Source of the DNA: DASUBN01 sp050261675
GTDB lineage: Bacteria > Pseudomonadota > Gammaproteobacteria > Natronospirales > REEB76
NCBI GenBank assembly: GCA_050261675.1
Contig: JBLNDO010000047.1
Span: 1-64,000 of the forward strand
DNA: 64,000 nt
Direction: 5' to 3'
Shown: positions 55,296 to 63,346 of the stretch, in pieces
Position numbering within the stretch: the stretch's first letter is position 1
Layout of the letters: each line of letters starts with the position of its first letter
Made by a program: the position numbers and the translations under genes
Notes under the pieces: generated by a model
What the model saw: the letters and a program-made list of their open reading frames with translations, nothing else
Told to the model about the DNA's origin: nothing
Database searches by the model: none

Positions 55296-55931
55296 TCAGG
55301 GGCGTTGCCAGCCCTGGATGGCGTTGAGCGCGGCCAGCGCCATCAGCACGAGGCCCACCCCGCGTCCGATGAGTATCCCCGTGGAGGGCTTGGATGCCAT
55401 CCAGGTCCGGACTTCATAAGCACCCAGCACGAGCGTCCCATACACGCCGATCTCCGTTCCGGCGGCGATGATCCAGAGGAACAGTGCCTGCAGGGGGATG
55501 GGCCCGTATTCCGGGCGGAGATACTGCGGATAGACCGCCAGGGTAAAGAGATAGGCACGCGGGTTGAGCAGGTTGGTAATCGCGCCGCGACGGTAGGTGG
55601 CTAGCGGCAGGCGTGACTGGTTGTCGGGGCGGAGGTCGAAGGCCCTGGCCCCCCGGAACATCGACCAGCCTATCCAGGCGAGATAGCCGGTGCCGGCCAG
55701 CAGCATGCCGTCGAAGGCCGCGGGGAAAAGCTTGAGCAGCACGCCGATGCCGAGCGCCCCGATGACCGTATGGCAGGCCGCCCCGGTGATGATGCCCGCG
55801 ATGGCCATGAACCCAGCGCGCATACCGCCGGTCAGCGCGCTGCCCAGCACATAGGCCATGTCCATGCCGGGCTGTACTACGACGCTGAGCACCAGCAGGA
55901 AGAACAGCCAGAGCTGAGCGTAGTGGGTCAT
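55296..55931 (-). CDS. LysE/RhtB family exporter, copy 2
   Basis: 211 residues, the same length as the copy at 52813-53448 and clearly paralogous: MTHYAQLWLFFLLVLSV against MTHYSQLWLFFLLVFGV, and PGMDMAYVLGSALTGGMRAG against PGMDMAYILGSALTGGRRAG. About six membrane segments. ATG at 55931; the frame runs open upstream with no family similarity. Converges with the WYL regulator, 3 bases between stops. Substrate unknown. Confidence 0.88.
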   Translation of the reverse strand: MTHYAQLWLFFLLVLSVVVQPGMDMAYVLGSALTGGMRAGFMAIAGIITGAACHTVIGALGIGVLLKLFPAAFDGMLLAGTGYLAWIGWSMFRGARAFDLRPDNQSRLPLATYRRGAITNLLNPRAYLFTLAVYPQYLRPEYGPIPLQALFLWIIAAGTEIGVYGTLVLGAYEVRTWMASKPSTGILIGRGVGLVLMALAALNAIQGWQRP

Positions 55932-56039
55932 GGTGTGCGGCCCGCGAGGGCAGGCATGCCGGGAAGCTGTGCCATACTGAATACGGACCGGGGATAATGA
56001 GATGCAAGAATAGCAGCGAAAACCTATGGAGGTTATGCC

Positions 56040-56435
56040 ATGTCCAGAAACTTGCTGTTCATCGTTTCCGCCGTGGTCGCCGTCGCCGGCTGTTCCTCGA
56101 TACAACAGGCCATGGGTGGTCTCACGGTCAAGGATTACACGGCCAAGACAGGCCAACGCGTGATGGCCGGCCAGGCGGAGCCAAAATCCGACTACGGTTG
56201 CACCAAAGTCAGCCAGGAATCGCAGGATTTCGGTCTCTCCGGCAACATGGACAAGGCCGCGGCCACCGAGAAGATCACCCAGGTGGCGGTGGATACCGCC
56301 CCGTCGAAGGGCGCAAATTACGCCTACGTGATCATCCCGTCCGAGACCAGCGTCATGGGCTTCAACGTCAACGCCTTCAAGGACGCCCAAGTCGCCTATT
56401 ACAAGTGTTCCAGCCTGCCGCCTCCGGCCAAGTAA
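56040..56435 (+). CDS. Small lipoprotein of unknown function
   Basis: 131 residues with lipoprotein signal: MSRNLLFIVSAVVAVAGCSS, lipobox VAGC (Cys18). The mature part has two more cysteines (DYGCTKV and YKCSSL) that may pair, and no domain I recognise. A GGAGGT ribosome site precedes the ATG. Flanked by a LysE exporter (divergent) and cupins; a weak hairpin follows at 56464-56489. Likely anchored in an envelope membrane; function not known. Confidence 0.8.
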   Translation: MSRNLLFIVSAVVAVAGCSSIQQAMGGLTVKDYTAKTGQRVMAGQAEPKSDYGCTKVSQESQDFGLSGNMDKAAATEKITQVAVDTAPSKGANYAYVIIPSETSVMGFNVNAFKDAQVAYYKCSSLPPPAK

Positions 56436-56463
56436 GCGCCTGACTTCACAGGAATGCGCAAAT

Positions 56464-56492
56464 CCCGGGGATGCGGCAGCATCCCGGGGTTT
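56464..56492 (+). terminator. Possible terminator after the lipoprotein gene
   Basis: Arms 56464-56474 and 56479-56489 pair at 10 of 11 positions around GGCA, followed by only three T. Weak as an intrinsic terminator. Confidence 0.4.
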
Positions 56493-56633
56493 GCCGTGCA
56501 CGGCATGTTCTTTGTCTTCGACGAGACCGGCGACGCGGCTCATCTGGCCCATGCACCCTGGGGAAACTGGCACGTAGACTCGCGGCGCAGGAAGAGCATG
56601 ATGATTCCCTGATGTTGGCCTGGAGGGCAGTCC

Positions 56634-56996
56634 ATGGACGTGGAGGTGGTGCTGAAGAGATTCGAAAAGCCCGATGAGCTGCGCGTGCTGAAGAAGGGCC
56701 GATTCGAGATCGTGCGCCTGGGGGGCATGACCATCGGTCGCGCCACCTACGAACCCGGCTGGAAATGGTCGGAGCACGTGGGCAAGGATCTCGGCCAGGC
56801 GCGCTGCTCGGTGGAACACGTGGGTCTGGTGGTGGCGGGTATCGCCACGGCGGCTTTCGCCGATGGCCGGGTCATTGAACTTAAGGCCGGGAATCTCTTC
56901 TATATCCCGCCGGTTCCCCATGACAGCTGGGTCATCGGCGACGAGCCTTACGTCTCATTGCATTTCATGGGCGCTGAGAAATACGCTGCCAAGTAA
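56634..56996 (+). CDS. Cupin-domain protein, copy 1
   Basis: 120 residues forming one small beta-barrel of the cupin type: YEPGWKWSEHVGKDLG (motif 1 region with His) and IELKAGNLFYIPPVPHDSWVIG (motif 2, with Pro, Gly and His). Metal binding is possible through the His residues. GGAGGG precedes the ATG. Sixteen bases before the next cupin gene, so the two are probably co-transcribed. Reaction not deducible. Confidence 0.8.
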   Translation: MDVEVVLKRFEKPDELRVLKKGRFEIVRLGGMTIGRATYEPGWKWSEHVGKDLGQARCSVEHVGLVVAGIATAAFADGRVIELKAGNLFYIPPVPHDSWVIGDEPYVSLHFMGAEKYAAK

Positions 56997-57012
56997 AAGG
57001 AGCAGATCGAAC

Positions 57013-57390
57013 GTGAACACCAAGCCCGACTATCCCTACGAGACCCACCTGGACATCAAGTTCAAGCCCCTGGAACTGGTGGACCTGAAGACCCTGATCG
57101 ATGCGGTGCAGCATCCCTGGTACAACCAGACCCTCACCAAGGTGAACGGTTCGGTGGTGCGCCTCGGCGTGATGCAGGGCGAGTACCACTGGCACAAGCA
57201 CGATGACGATGACGAGTTTTTCTACGTCATCGAAGGACTGTTCTGCATCGACCTGGAGGACCGGGTGGTGGAACTCAAGCCCCGCCAGGGATTCACGGTC
57301 CCCAAGGGTGTGGTGCACCGTACCCGGGCGCCGGAACGTTCTATCATTCTCATGGTGGAGAACGCCGGCATCATCCCGACGGGGGATTGA
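57013..57390 (+). CDS. Cupin-domain protein, copy 2
   Basis: 125-residue cupin with complete metal motifs: GEYHWHKHDDDDEFFYVIEG (H-x-H, Glu) and GFTVPKGVVHRT (Pro, Gly, His). Start is GTG at 57013, preceded by AAGGAG at a nine-base spacing; the frame is open further upstream inside the previous gene. It differs strongly in sequence from the neighbouring cupin, so it is not a recent duplicate. Function unknown, perhaps a small-molecule isomerase or a sugar/regulatory cupin. Confidence 0.8.
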   Translation: MNTKPDYPYETHLDIKFKPLELVDLKTLIDAVQHPWYNQTLTKVNGSVVRLGVMQGEYHWHKHDDDDEFFYVIEGLFCIDLEDRVVELKPRQGFTVPKGVVHRTRAPERSIILMVENAGIIPTGD

Positions 57391-57561
57391 AAGAGGGTCG
57401 GATCGGCATGGCCGCGTCCGGCGGCATTTCCACGGCCGGAATACGCGCCGGCATTGCGAGCGTTGAGCGGGACGTCTTCCGGGATGCCTGCACTTGGGGC
57501 AAACTGGTCGTCCTGCGCACCGGGCGCCAAGACCCGGCCATACCCCTAGGGAGAGCTTGGC

Positions 57562-58725
57562 ATGACGCTCGCGGCGGTACTGCTACTGCTGTGCCTCCTG
57601 GCCATGAGCATGCTGATGGGCGTGCTCGTGCTGGTGGTGGCGCGCGGCGAGCGCAAATCCTTGGCCTTGCGCCTCTGGGGCTGGGGCCTGATCGTTTATG
57701 GCTTGGGCATGCTCACCATCATCTCGGTGCAGTGGCTGCCCTATGGCCTGACCCAGACGCTCGGCAACAGCCTGATCTCCTTCTCCGCCTTGCTCACCGC
57801 CTCCGGCGTCTTCATGCACGTGCCGGAGCGCCCTGGCCTGCGGTTCATGGCGGGTGCTCTGGCGGTCGTCGTGGTCTTGTTGACCCTGAACCATCTTACG
57901 CGCGGCTACCTGATTCTCGATATCGCCGCGCCGACGCTCTATGCCACGCTGCTATACATCGTCGTCTCCTGGCAACTGATACGGCACCCGCCACCGGCAG
58001 CCAAGGCGGCGGCAAACTTCCTGGTGACCACGATCCTGCTCACCCTGGTGGTGTGGAACGTCCGGCTCGCATTCATCTGGGTAAGCCTTGGCGGGACATC
58101 CGACCCCAATCGCGCGAATTTCGCGCAGGCGGCGTTCGCCATTTTCCAGCTGCTGCTGGTGGTGTCTTCTACGCTCGGGCTGATGTGGGTCGAGGTGCGC
58201 CTGATGGAGCACGACCTCCGGCGCTCCGCTTTCACGGATCTGCTGACCGGGCTGCCGAACCGTCGCGCCATGCTGCAGCGTTTTGACGCAGAGGTGGCCC
58301 GCTGCAGGCGCCAGAGGGAAAGTTTCGGCCTCGTGTTGTTCGACATCGACCTGTTCAAGCAGATCAACGATACCTGCGGCCATTTCGTGGGCGATACCGT
58401 GTTGCAGCACATCGCGGCGACGCTCGACGGCACCAAGCGCGCCGAGGACATACTGGGGCGCATCGGCGGCGAGGAGTTCCTGTTGCTGCTCCCTCATCAC
58501 CACACCCGGGAGGCATCGCTGCGCGCCGCAGAGCGGCTGCGCGGGGCGGTGGAGGGGGCCCGCAGCCATGAGGAGATGGCCACACCCACGGCCACCGTTA
58601 GCGGCGGGGTCGCCATGTATCCCGAGGACGGGGAAGACTGGGACCGGCTCTACATGGCCGCCGACCGGCGCATGTACCGCGCCAAGCACGCCGGCCGCAA
58701 CCAGGTCATGGGGACCGACGAATGA
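57562..58725 (+). CDS. Membrane diguanylate cyclase (GGDEF domain)
   Basis: Makes the second messenger cyclic di-GMP. Around six or seven membrane segments (residues 1-200) act as the sensor, then a GGDEF domain: DLLTGLPNRRAML, LVLFDIDLFKQINDTCGH, GGEEF at 302-306, and an inhibitory I-site RAED at 293-296, exactly five residues before GGEEF. The active site and product inhibition look intact. 387 residues. Cyclic di-GMP often controls type IV pili, but no direct link to the pil genes here is shown. Confidence 0.95.
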   Translation: MTLAAVLLLLCLLAMSMLMGVLVLVVARGERKSLALRLWGWGLIVYGLGMLTIISVQWLPYGLTQTLGNSLISFSALLTASGVFMHVPERPGLRFMAGALAVVVVLLTLNHLTRGYLILDIAAPTLYATLLYIVVSWQLIRHPPPAAKAAANFLVTTILLTLVVWNVRLAFIWVSLGGTSDPNRANFAQAAFAIFQLLLVVSSTLGLMWVEVRLMEHDLRRSAFTDLLTGLPNRRAMLQRFDAEVARCRRQRESFGLVLFDIDLFKQINDTCGHFVGDTVLQHIAATLDGTKRAEDILGRIGGEEFLLLLPHHHTREASLRAAERLRGAVEGARSHEEMATPTATVSGGVAMYPEDGEDWDRLYMAADRRMYRAKHAGRNQVMGTDE

Positions 58726-58829
58726 GATTCACCTGCCGGTCGCGCGATGCAAAATGAACGATTCGCGTTCAATACTGTCTTTGTCTTGAATACGGTGTTC
58801 AGGTTCGGTCAGTCACACGGGGAAACGTC

Positions 58830-59708
58830 ATGCGGATTGCGGAAACAGTTTTGATTGCCATGATGCCGGTTTCCGGCGCGATTGCGGCCGGAGACTCCGT
58901 GAGCCTGGTGCAGAACGAATATGCCTTCGCGCGCGACGTGGCCGAGCACGGCATCCGCGACGGCTTCCTTATGCACCTGGACAAGCAATCCATCACCTTC
59001 GCCCCCAAGCCTGTCAATGCCTTCGATTTCTATGCCCAGAAGAAACCCAACTCCACCAAACTCGATTGGTATCCGGTGTATGCCGTGGTCTCGGCGGACG
59101 GCGCCTTCGGCGTGGATACGGGCCCTTGGACCGCGAGTTATACCCAGGACGGGACCGAGAAGAGCGCCAACGGCGAGTGGCTGACGGTGTGGGCGAAGGA
59201 CCAGTCCGGCGCTTGGCACGCCCTGTTCGACGGCGGCGTCACCCATGCTGCGCCCGAAAGCCCCGTGAAGGGCATCCCGGAAGACGCGCCGGTGATGCAG
59301 CTTCCCGCCCTGACGGCGCCTGCATCCGGCGTCGACGCGACCCAGGCGCAGATTGCCCAGCAGGAGAACCAATTCTCCGACGATGCCGCCCACGGTTTGA
59401 AGGCCGCTTACGAGGCTGCAGCGGCTGCCGACATCCATGTGCTGCTCGACAACGGTCAGCCTTTGCTGGGCCGTGAAGAGGCGCTCACGGTGATGCCGGC
59501 GATGCCGGCCGGCCTGCATTGGGTGCCCATGGGCGGAAGCGTGGCCCGCTCCGGCGACCTCGGCTACGTCTATGGCATGACCTACAAGACGGCAGATGAG
59601 AAACACGCCTCGCCCGTGGGCGTGTACATGCACGTCTGGCGGCGCGACCAGGACGGCTGGAAGCTCCTCATCTCCGAGGACCAGCCGTTGCCGCCGGCCA
59701 AGAACTAG
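58830..59708 (+). CDS. Secreted protein with two NTF2-like (DUF4440-type) halves
   Basis: 292 residues, signal peptide about 1-20 (VLIAMMPVSGAIAAG). Two halves each begin with a similar helix: LVQNEYAFARDVAEHGIRDGFL (near residue 28) and IAQQENQFSDDAAHGLKAAYEA (near 172), followed by beta-rich sequence ending in W (EWLTVWAKDQSGAWHALFDGG; YMHVWRRDQDGWKLLISED). That looks like a tandem SnoaL/NTF2 duplication. The substrate and role are unknown. It lies between a cyclase gene and argR. Confidence 0.7.
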   Translation: MRIAETVLIAMMPVSGAIAAGDSVSLVQNEYAFARDVAEHGIRDGFLMHLDKQSITFAPKPVNAFDFYAQKKPNSTKLDWYPVYAVVSADGAFGVDTGPWTASYTQDGTEKSANGEWLTVWAKDQSGAWHALFDGGVTHAAPESPVKGIPEDAPVMQLPALTAPASGVDATQAQIAQQENQFSDDAAHGLKAAYEAAAAADIHVLLDNGQPLLGREEALTVMPAMPAGLHWVPMGGSVARSGDLGYVYGMTYKTADEKHASPVGVYMHVWRRDQDGWKLLISEDQPLPPAKN

Positions 59709-59712
59709 ACTC

Positions 59713-60126
59713 TCAGCCCGCGCGGCTTTCCAGGATCTCCCGCACCGTCTCCACGGCGGCGCGCATCTTCTTTTCCGGCGTCACCGCAATGAACACGGTG
59801 TCGTCGCCCGCCAAGGTTCCCACCACACCGTCGATGGCGTGCTCGTCCAGGAGCACAGCCAGGGCCTGGGCGTAGCCCGGACGGGTCTTGATGATGACGA
59901 GGTTCGGCGCCGCCGCGGAGACGGCGTAGGCGGGGAGTTCCGTGGGGATGGGCTCCACCCGCTGGTACCGCCCGGCGAGTTTCTGCACGCCGAGCTTGGC
60001 CAAGTGGCGCGACAAGGTCGGTTGCGTGACCTTATGGCCCTCGCGTCTCAACAGGTCCAGGAATTCCGCCTGGTCGGTCACTTCCCGTTCGGAGGCGAGC
60101 TTGAGGATGGATTCATCCAGCGTCAT
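59713..60126 (-). CDS. argR: Arginine repressor ArgR
   Basis: Arginine-dependent repressor. N-terminal winged helix (VTDQAEFLDLLRREGHKVTQPTLSRHLAKLGVQK) and C-terminal oligomerisation and arginine-binding domain with GTLAGDDTVFIA, the conserved arginine contact. 137 residues. Divergent from the arginine operon with 115 bases between starts, ideal for joint control of its own gene and the operon. Confidence 0.95.
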   Translation of the reverse strand: MTLDESILKLASEREVTDQAEFLDLLRREGHKVTQPTLSRHLAKLGVQKLAGRYQRVEPIPTELPAYAVSAAAPNLVIIKTRPGYAQALAVLLDEHAIDGVVGTLAGDDTVFIAVTPEKKMRAAVETVREILESRAG

Positions 60127-60179
60127 GGGACACCCCGGTCATCCGGCTGCAAAAAAGCCGGCCTAAAGTATTGCATCGG

Positions 60180-60235
60180 GTCGAATTAAACTGTATATAG
60201 ACGCATTAAATACCATTATAACCGGTATTATTCAA
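60180..60235. promoter_or_regulatory. AT-rich control region between argR and the arginine operon
   Basis: A strikingly A/T-rich stretch in a GC-rich genome. It includes the inverted repeat AATACC (60209-60214) / GGTATT (60224-60229) and several TATA-like elements (TATATAG near 60194). ArgR boxes are AT-rich imperfect 18-bp palindromes, so two partly matching sites are plausible here, but I cannot fix them by eye. Confidence 0.55.
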
Positions 60236-60241
60236 GAGAAG

Positions 60242-61417
60242 ATGCATATTTTCAAGGAATCGCCGGAGACGGCGCCGCTGCCGGCCCTTTTACCCACCTA
60301 TGCGCCGTACCCCTTCCCGCTGGTGGCGGGACAGGGCGCGGAAGTCACGGATGCGGACGGTGGTGTGTGGCTCGACTTCTACGGCGGCCACTGTGTGGCC
60401 GGCACCGGCCATAGCCATCCCAGGGTGGCGGCGGCGTTGTCGGAACAGGCCCGGAAGCTCATCTTCTATTCCGCCGCGGCGCGCCTGCCCGTGCGGGACG
60501 AGGCGGCCGAGGCGCTGGTCGGGTTCGCGCCCGGAGGGCTCGCGTCGGTGTTCTTCTGCAATTCCGGAGCGGAGGCCAATGAGAGCGCCCTCAAGGTGGC
60601 GGCCCAGCTCACCGGGCGCGGCCGTTTCACGGCGTTCAGAGGTTCCTTCCACGGCCGCACGCTGCTTGCCCTGTCGGTGACGGACTCGCCCGCCCTCAAG
60701 AAAGGCCTGGAGTCCTTCGTCGTGCCGGTGGATTTTCTGCCCTTCGGTGATCCGCAGGCGCTTGAAGCCGTGGATCTCTCGGGATCCGCGGCGGTGATCG
60801 TCGAACCCATCCAGTCCATGGCGGGTTGCAGTACCGCCACCCAGGCCTGGTTCCGGATGCTGGCGGAAAAATGCCGCCGCGCCGGGACCCTGTTGATTTT
60901 CGACGAAGTGCAAACCGGCATGGGGCGGATGGGAACACCGTTCGCCGCCCAGTTCTACGGCATCACTCCTGACATGCTCACCCTCGCCAAGGGCATCGCC
61001 TCCGGCGTGCCCATGGGCGCCTTGCTCATGAGCGAAACGGTTGCGCAGGCCCTGAAACCAGGAGACCTGGGCAGCACCTTCGGGGGCGGGCCCATCGCCT
61101 GTGCGGCGCTGCTCGCAACCCTGGAGGTCATCCGCTCGGAAAATCTGATGGCGAACGCCGCCCGTCAGTCCGGGCGCATCCGCGCCGGCCTGGCCGGCAG
61201 CTGCGTTGCCGAGATCCGCGGCGAAGGCCTGCTCTTGGGCCTCAAGGCCGGCGCGAGGGCGGGGTCCCTCAAGGAATACCTCCAGGAGCGGCACATGCTG
61301 GTGGGCGGCTCCTCGGATCCGGAAGTGCTCAGGCTCATGCCGCCGCTCACGGTCTCGGACGCCCAGGTCGACCGGCTGCTCGCGGCCATCCGCGCATTCG
61401 GTGACGGCGCGAAGTGA
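60242..61417 (+). CDS. argD: Acetylornithine aminotransferase-like enzyme (class III, PLP)
   Basis: PLP enzyme (391 residues) that by its position forms N-acetylornithine from its semialdehyde. Class-III signatures: GHSHPRVAAAL, NSGAEANESALKVA, FHGRTLLALSVT, LIFDEVQTGMGRMG, and PLP lysine in LAKGIASGVPMGA; GSTFGGGPIACAA is typical of ArgD. It begins the operon argD-argF'-argB-argH, which supports biosynthesis instead of catabolism (AstC). ATG at 60242; stop overlaps the next start. Confidence 0.92.
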   Translation: MHIFKESPETAPLPALLPTYAPYPFPLVAGQGAEVTDADGGVWLDFYGGHCVAGTGHSHPRVAAALSEQARKLIFYSAAARLPVRDEAAEALVGFAPGGLASVFFCNSGAEANESALKVAAQLTGRGRFTAFRGSFHGRTLLALSVTDSPALKKGLESFVVPVDFLPFGDPQALEAVDLSGSAAVIVEPIQSMAGCSTATQAWFRMLAEKCRRAGTLLIFDEVQTGMGRMGTPFAAQFYGITPDMLTLAKGIASGVPMGALLMSETVAQALKPGDLGSTFGGGPIACAALLATLEVIRSENLMANAARQSGRIRAGLAGSCVAEIRGEGLLLGLKAGARAGSLKEYLQERHMLVGGSSDPEVLRLMPPLTVSDAQVDRLLAAIRAFGDGAK

Positions 61418-62412
61418 AGCATTTCACCCATATCGCCGATCTCGGCGCCGAGGGCGTCGCTTCGGTCCTGGACGAAGCCCTGGGCTGGAAGAAGCAGGCG
61501 CCGGGCGCGCACCTTGCCGGCAAGCTTCTCGGCATGGTGTTCTTCAACCCCTCCCTGCGTACCCGCGCCTCCTTCGAGGCGGCCATGCTCAGGGGCGGCG
61601 GCAATGCCATCGTGCTGGACGTGGGCAACGGCGTCTGGAAGCTGGAGGACCGGGCGGGCGCCGTCATGGACGGTGACCGGCCGGAGCATATCCGCGAGGC
61701 TATTCCCGTGCTCGGGCGCTATGCCGACGCCCTGGCGGTGCGCACCTTCGGCGCGCTGCAGGATGACGATGCGGATGCGGCGGATCCGGTGCTGAACGCC
61801 TTCCGCGAACTTGCGGGCGTGCCGGTCATCAGTATGGAATCGGCCCGGGAACATCCCTGCCAGGGTCTGGCGGACTTGCTCACTTTGCGCGAGAACTTCG
61901 GCGGCACCAAGGGTTTGCCCGTGACCTTGACTTGGGCGCCCCACATCAAACCGCTGCCCAAGGCCGTGCCCCATTCCTTCCTGCTGACCGCCGCCGCCGC
62001 CGGCTGCGAGGTCAGGGTGACCCACCCGCAAGGCTTCGACCTGCACCCGGGTGTGCTGGAGGAGGCGCGCCGCTACGCGAAACAGAGCGGCGGATCCGTG
62101 ACCGTCACCCAGGACCGCCAGGCTGCGCTCGCCGGCAGCCGTGCCGTCTACGCGAAAGCCTGGGGTCCCAATACCGCGCAAGTGCCTGCCGCGGCAGCGG
62201 TGGAACGAATCGCCGTCCACAAGGACTGGCTCGTCGGCCCCGCCGTCCTCGCCGCGGCGAAGGACCCGGTCTTCCTCCATTGCTTGCCGGTCCGGCGCAA
62301 CGTGGAGGTGGCGGACGCGGTGTTGGACGGCAAGGCCAGCCGTGTGATCGACGAAGCCGAGAACCGTTTCCACGTGCAGCGGGTGCTCCTGCACCGGCTG
62401 CTCAATGCCTGA
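61414..62412 (+). CDS. argF': N-acetylornithine carbamoyltransferase (AOTCase)
   Basis: Carbamoylates N-acetylornithine to N-acetylcitrulline, as in Xanthomonas, instead of the usual ornithine reaction. FFNPSLRTRASFE (not STRTR) is the carbamoyl-phosphate site of this branch, followed by HPCQGLADLLTL, LTWAPHIKPLPKAVPHSF, FLHCLPVRRNVEVADAVLD and AENRFHVQRVL, which align with the Xanthomonas enzyme. 332 residues. ATG at 61417-overlapping start (61414) gives coupling to argD. Succinylornithine forms resemble it, but the sequence motif favours acetylornithine. Confidence 0.88.
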   Translation: MKHFTHIADLGAEGVASVLDEALGWKKQAPGAHLAGKLLGMVFFNPSLRTRASFEAAMLRGGGNAIVLDVGNGVWKLEDRAGAVMDGDRPEHIREAIPVLGRYADALAVRTFGALQDDDADAADPVLNAFRELAGVPVISMESAREHPCQGLADLLTLRENFGGTKGLPVTLTWAPHIKPLPKAVPHSFLLTAAAAGCEVRVTHPQGFDLHPGVLEEARRYAKQSGGSVTVTQDRQAALAGSRAVYAKAWGPNTAQVPAAAAVERIAVHKDWLVGPAVLAAAKDPVFLHCLPVRRNVEVADAVLDGKASRVIDEAENRFHVQRVLLHRLLNA

Positions 62413-62425
62413 GAGGAGAGACGCC

Positions 62426-63346
62426 ATGTCCATTGCCCCCGACAGTTATGCCAGCCTGCGTTCCGCCGCCCAGTACGTGCGCGCCTTCCGCGGCAAGACC
62501 TTCGTCTTCAAGCTGGGCGGCGAAGTGTTGGAGGATCCGGCGGTGCGCCGCGCGGTCTGCGAGCAGCTCGCCGTGCTGTGGAGCTTCTCCATCAAGCTGG
62601 TGCTGGTGCACGGCGGCGGCACGGGCATCGACGCCCTATGCGAGACCCTGCAGCTGCCGGTGGAGAAGGTGGCCGGCCGGCGCGTCACCACCGCCCAGGT
62701 GCTGGATGCCGCCAAGATGGTGCTGGCGGGCAGCCTGCACACCGATCTTCTGGCGGACCTGCGGGCCGCGGGCCTGCCGGTCACGGGGGTGAGTGGCGTG
62801 GACGGCGGCCTCCTGACCGCGCGCAAGCGCCAGCCGGTGCAGATCAAGGACGACGCCGGGCAATCCCAGTTCGTGGACTTCGGCCTGGTGGGGGACATCG
62901 AGAAGGTGAACCCGCAGCTCCTGCAGCATCTGTTGCAGGGCGAGTACGTGCCGGTGATCACGCCGCTCTCCGCCAACGACAAGGGCGAGGTGTTCAACAC
63001 CAACGCCGACACCGTGGCCGCGGAAGTCGCCTCCGCGCTCGGCGCCGAGAAGCTGTTCTTTCTGCTGAAGGTGCCGGGCCTCCTGGAGGACCTCGGCCGG
63101 CCCACGAGCCTCGTGCCTTACGCCACGCTGGAGGGCATCGAGGGCCTGGAGAAATCCGGCAAGGTATCGGGCGGCATGCGCCCCAAGCTCGCTGCCGTAC
63201 GCGCCGCGCTCACCCATGGCGTGGCGAGCGCGCACCTCGTGAGCGGCGTGCTGCCGGACGCGGTCCTGACCGAGGTGTTCACCAACCAGGGCAGCGGCAC
63301 CATGGTGGTGGCGCGGGAAAACCGCCCCAAGGAAAACGCGGCGTGA
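62426..63346 (+). CDS. argB: Acetylglutamate kinase ArgB
   Basis: Phosphorylates N-acetylglutamate. KLGGEVLEDPAVRR and LVHGGGTGIDALCE form the ATP and substrate sites. The N-terminal segment SYASLRSAAQYVRAFRGKTF resembles the N-helix of arginine-inhibited hexameric kinases, so feedback by arginine is likely. No GNAT domain is attached, unlike some Xanthomonas relatives. ATG at 62426 after GAGAGGAGAG is used; 306 residues. The stop overlaps the argH start. Confidence 0.94.
   Translation: MSIAPDSYASLRSAAQYVRAFRGKTFVFKLGGEVLEDPAVRRAVCEQLAVLWSFSIKLVLVHGGGTGIDALCETLQLPVEKVAGRRVTTAQVLDAAKMVLAGSLHTDLLADLRAAGLPVTGVSGVDGGLLTARKRQPVQIKDDAGQSQFVDFGLVGDIEKVNPQLLQHLLQGEYVPVITPLSANDKGEVFNTNADTVAAEVASALGAEKLFFLLKVPGLLEDLGRPTSLVPYATLEGIEGLEKSGKVSGGMRPKLAAVRAALTHGVASAHLVSGVLPDAVLTEVFTNQGSGTMVVARENRPKENAA

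Noticed and set aside
56454..56612. 52-codon open frame between the lipoprotein and cupin genes
   Set aside because: It crosses the hairpin at 56464-56489 and has no recognisable domain or well-placed ribosome site. It cannot be fully excluded.
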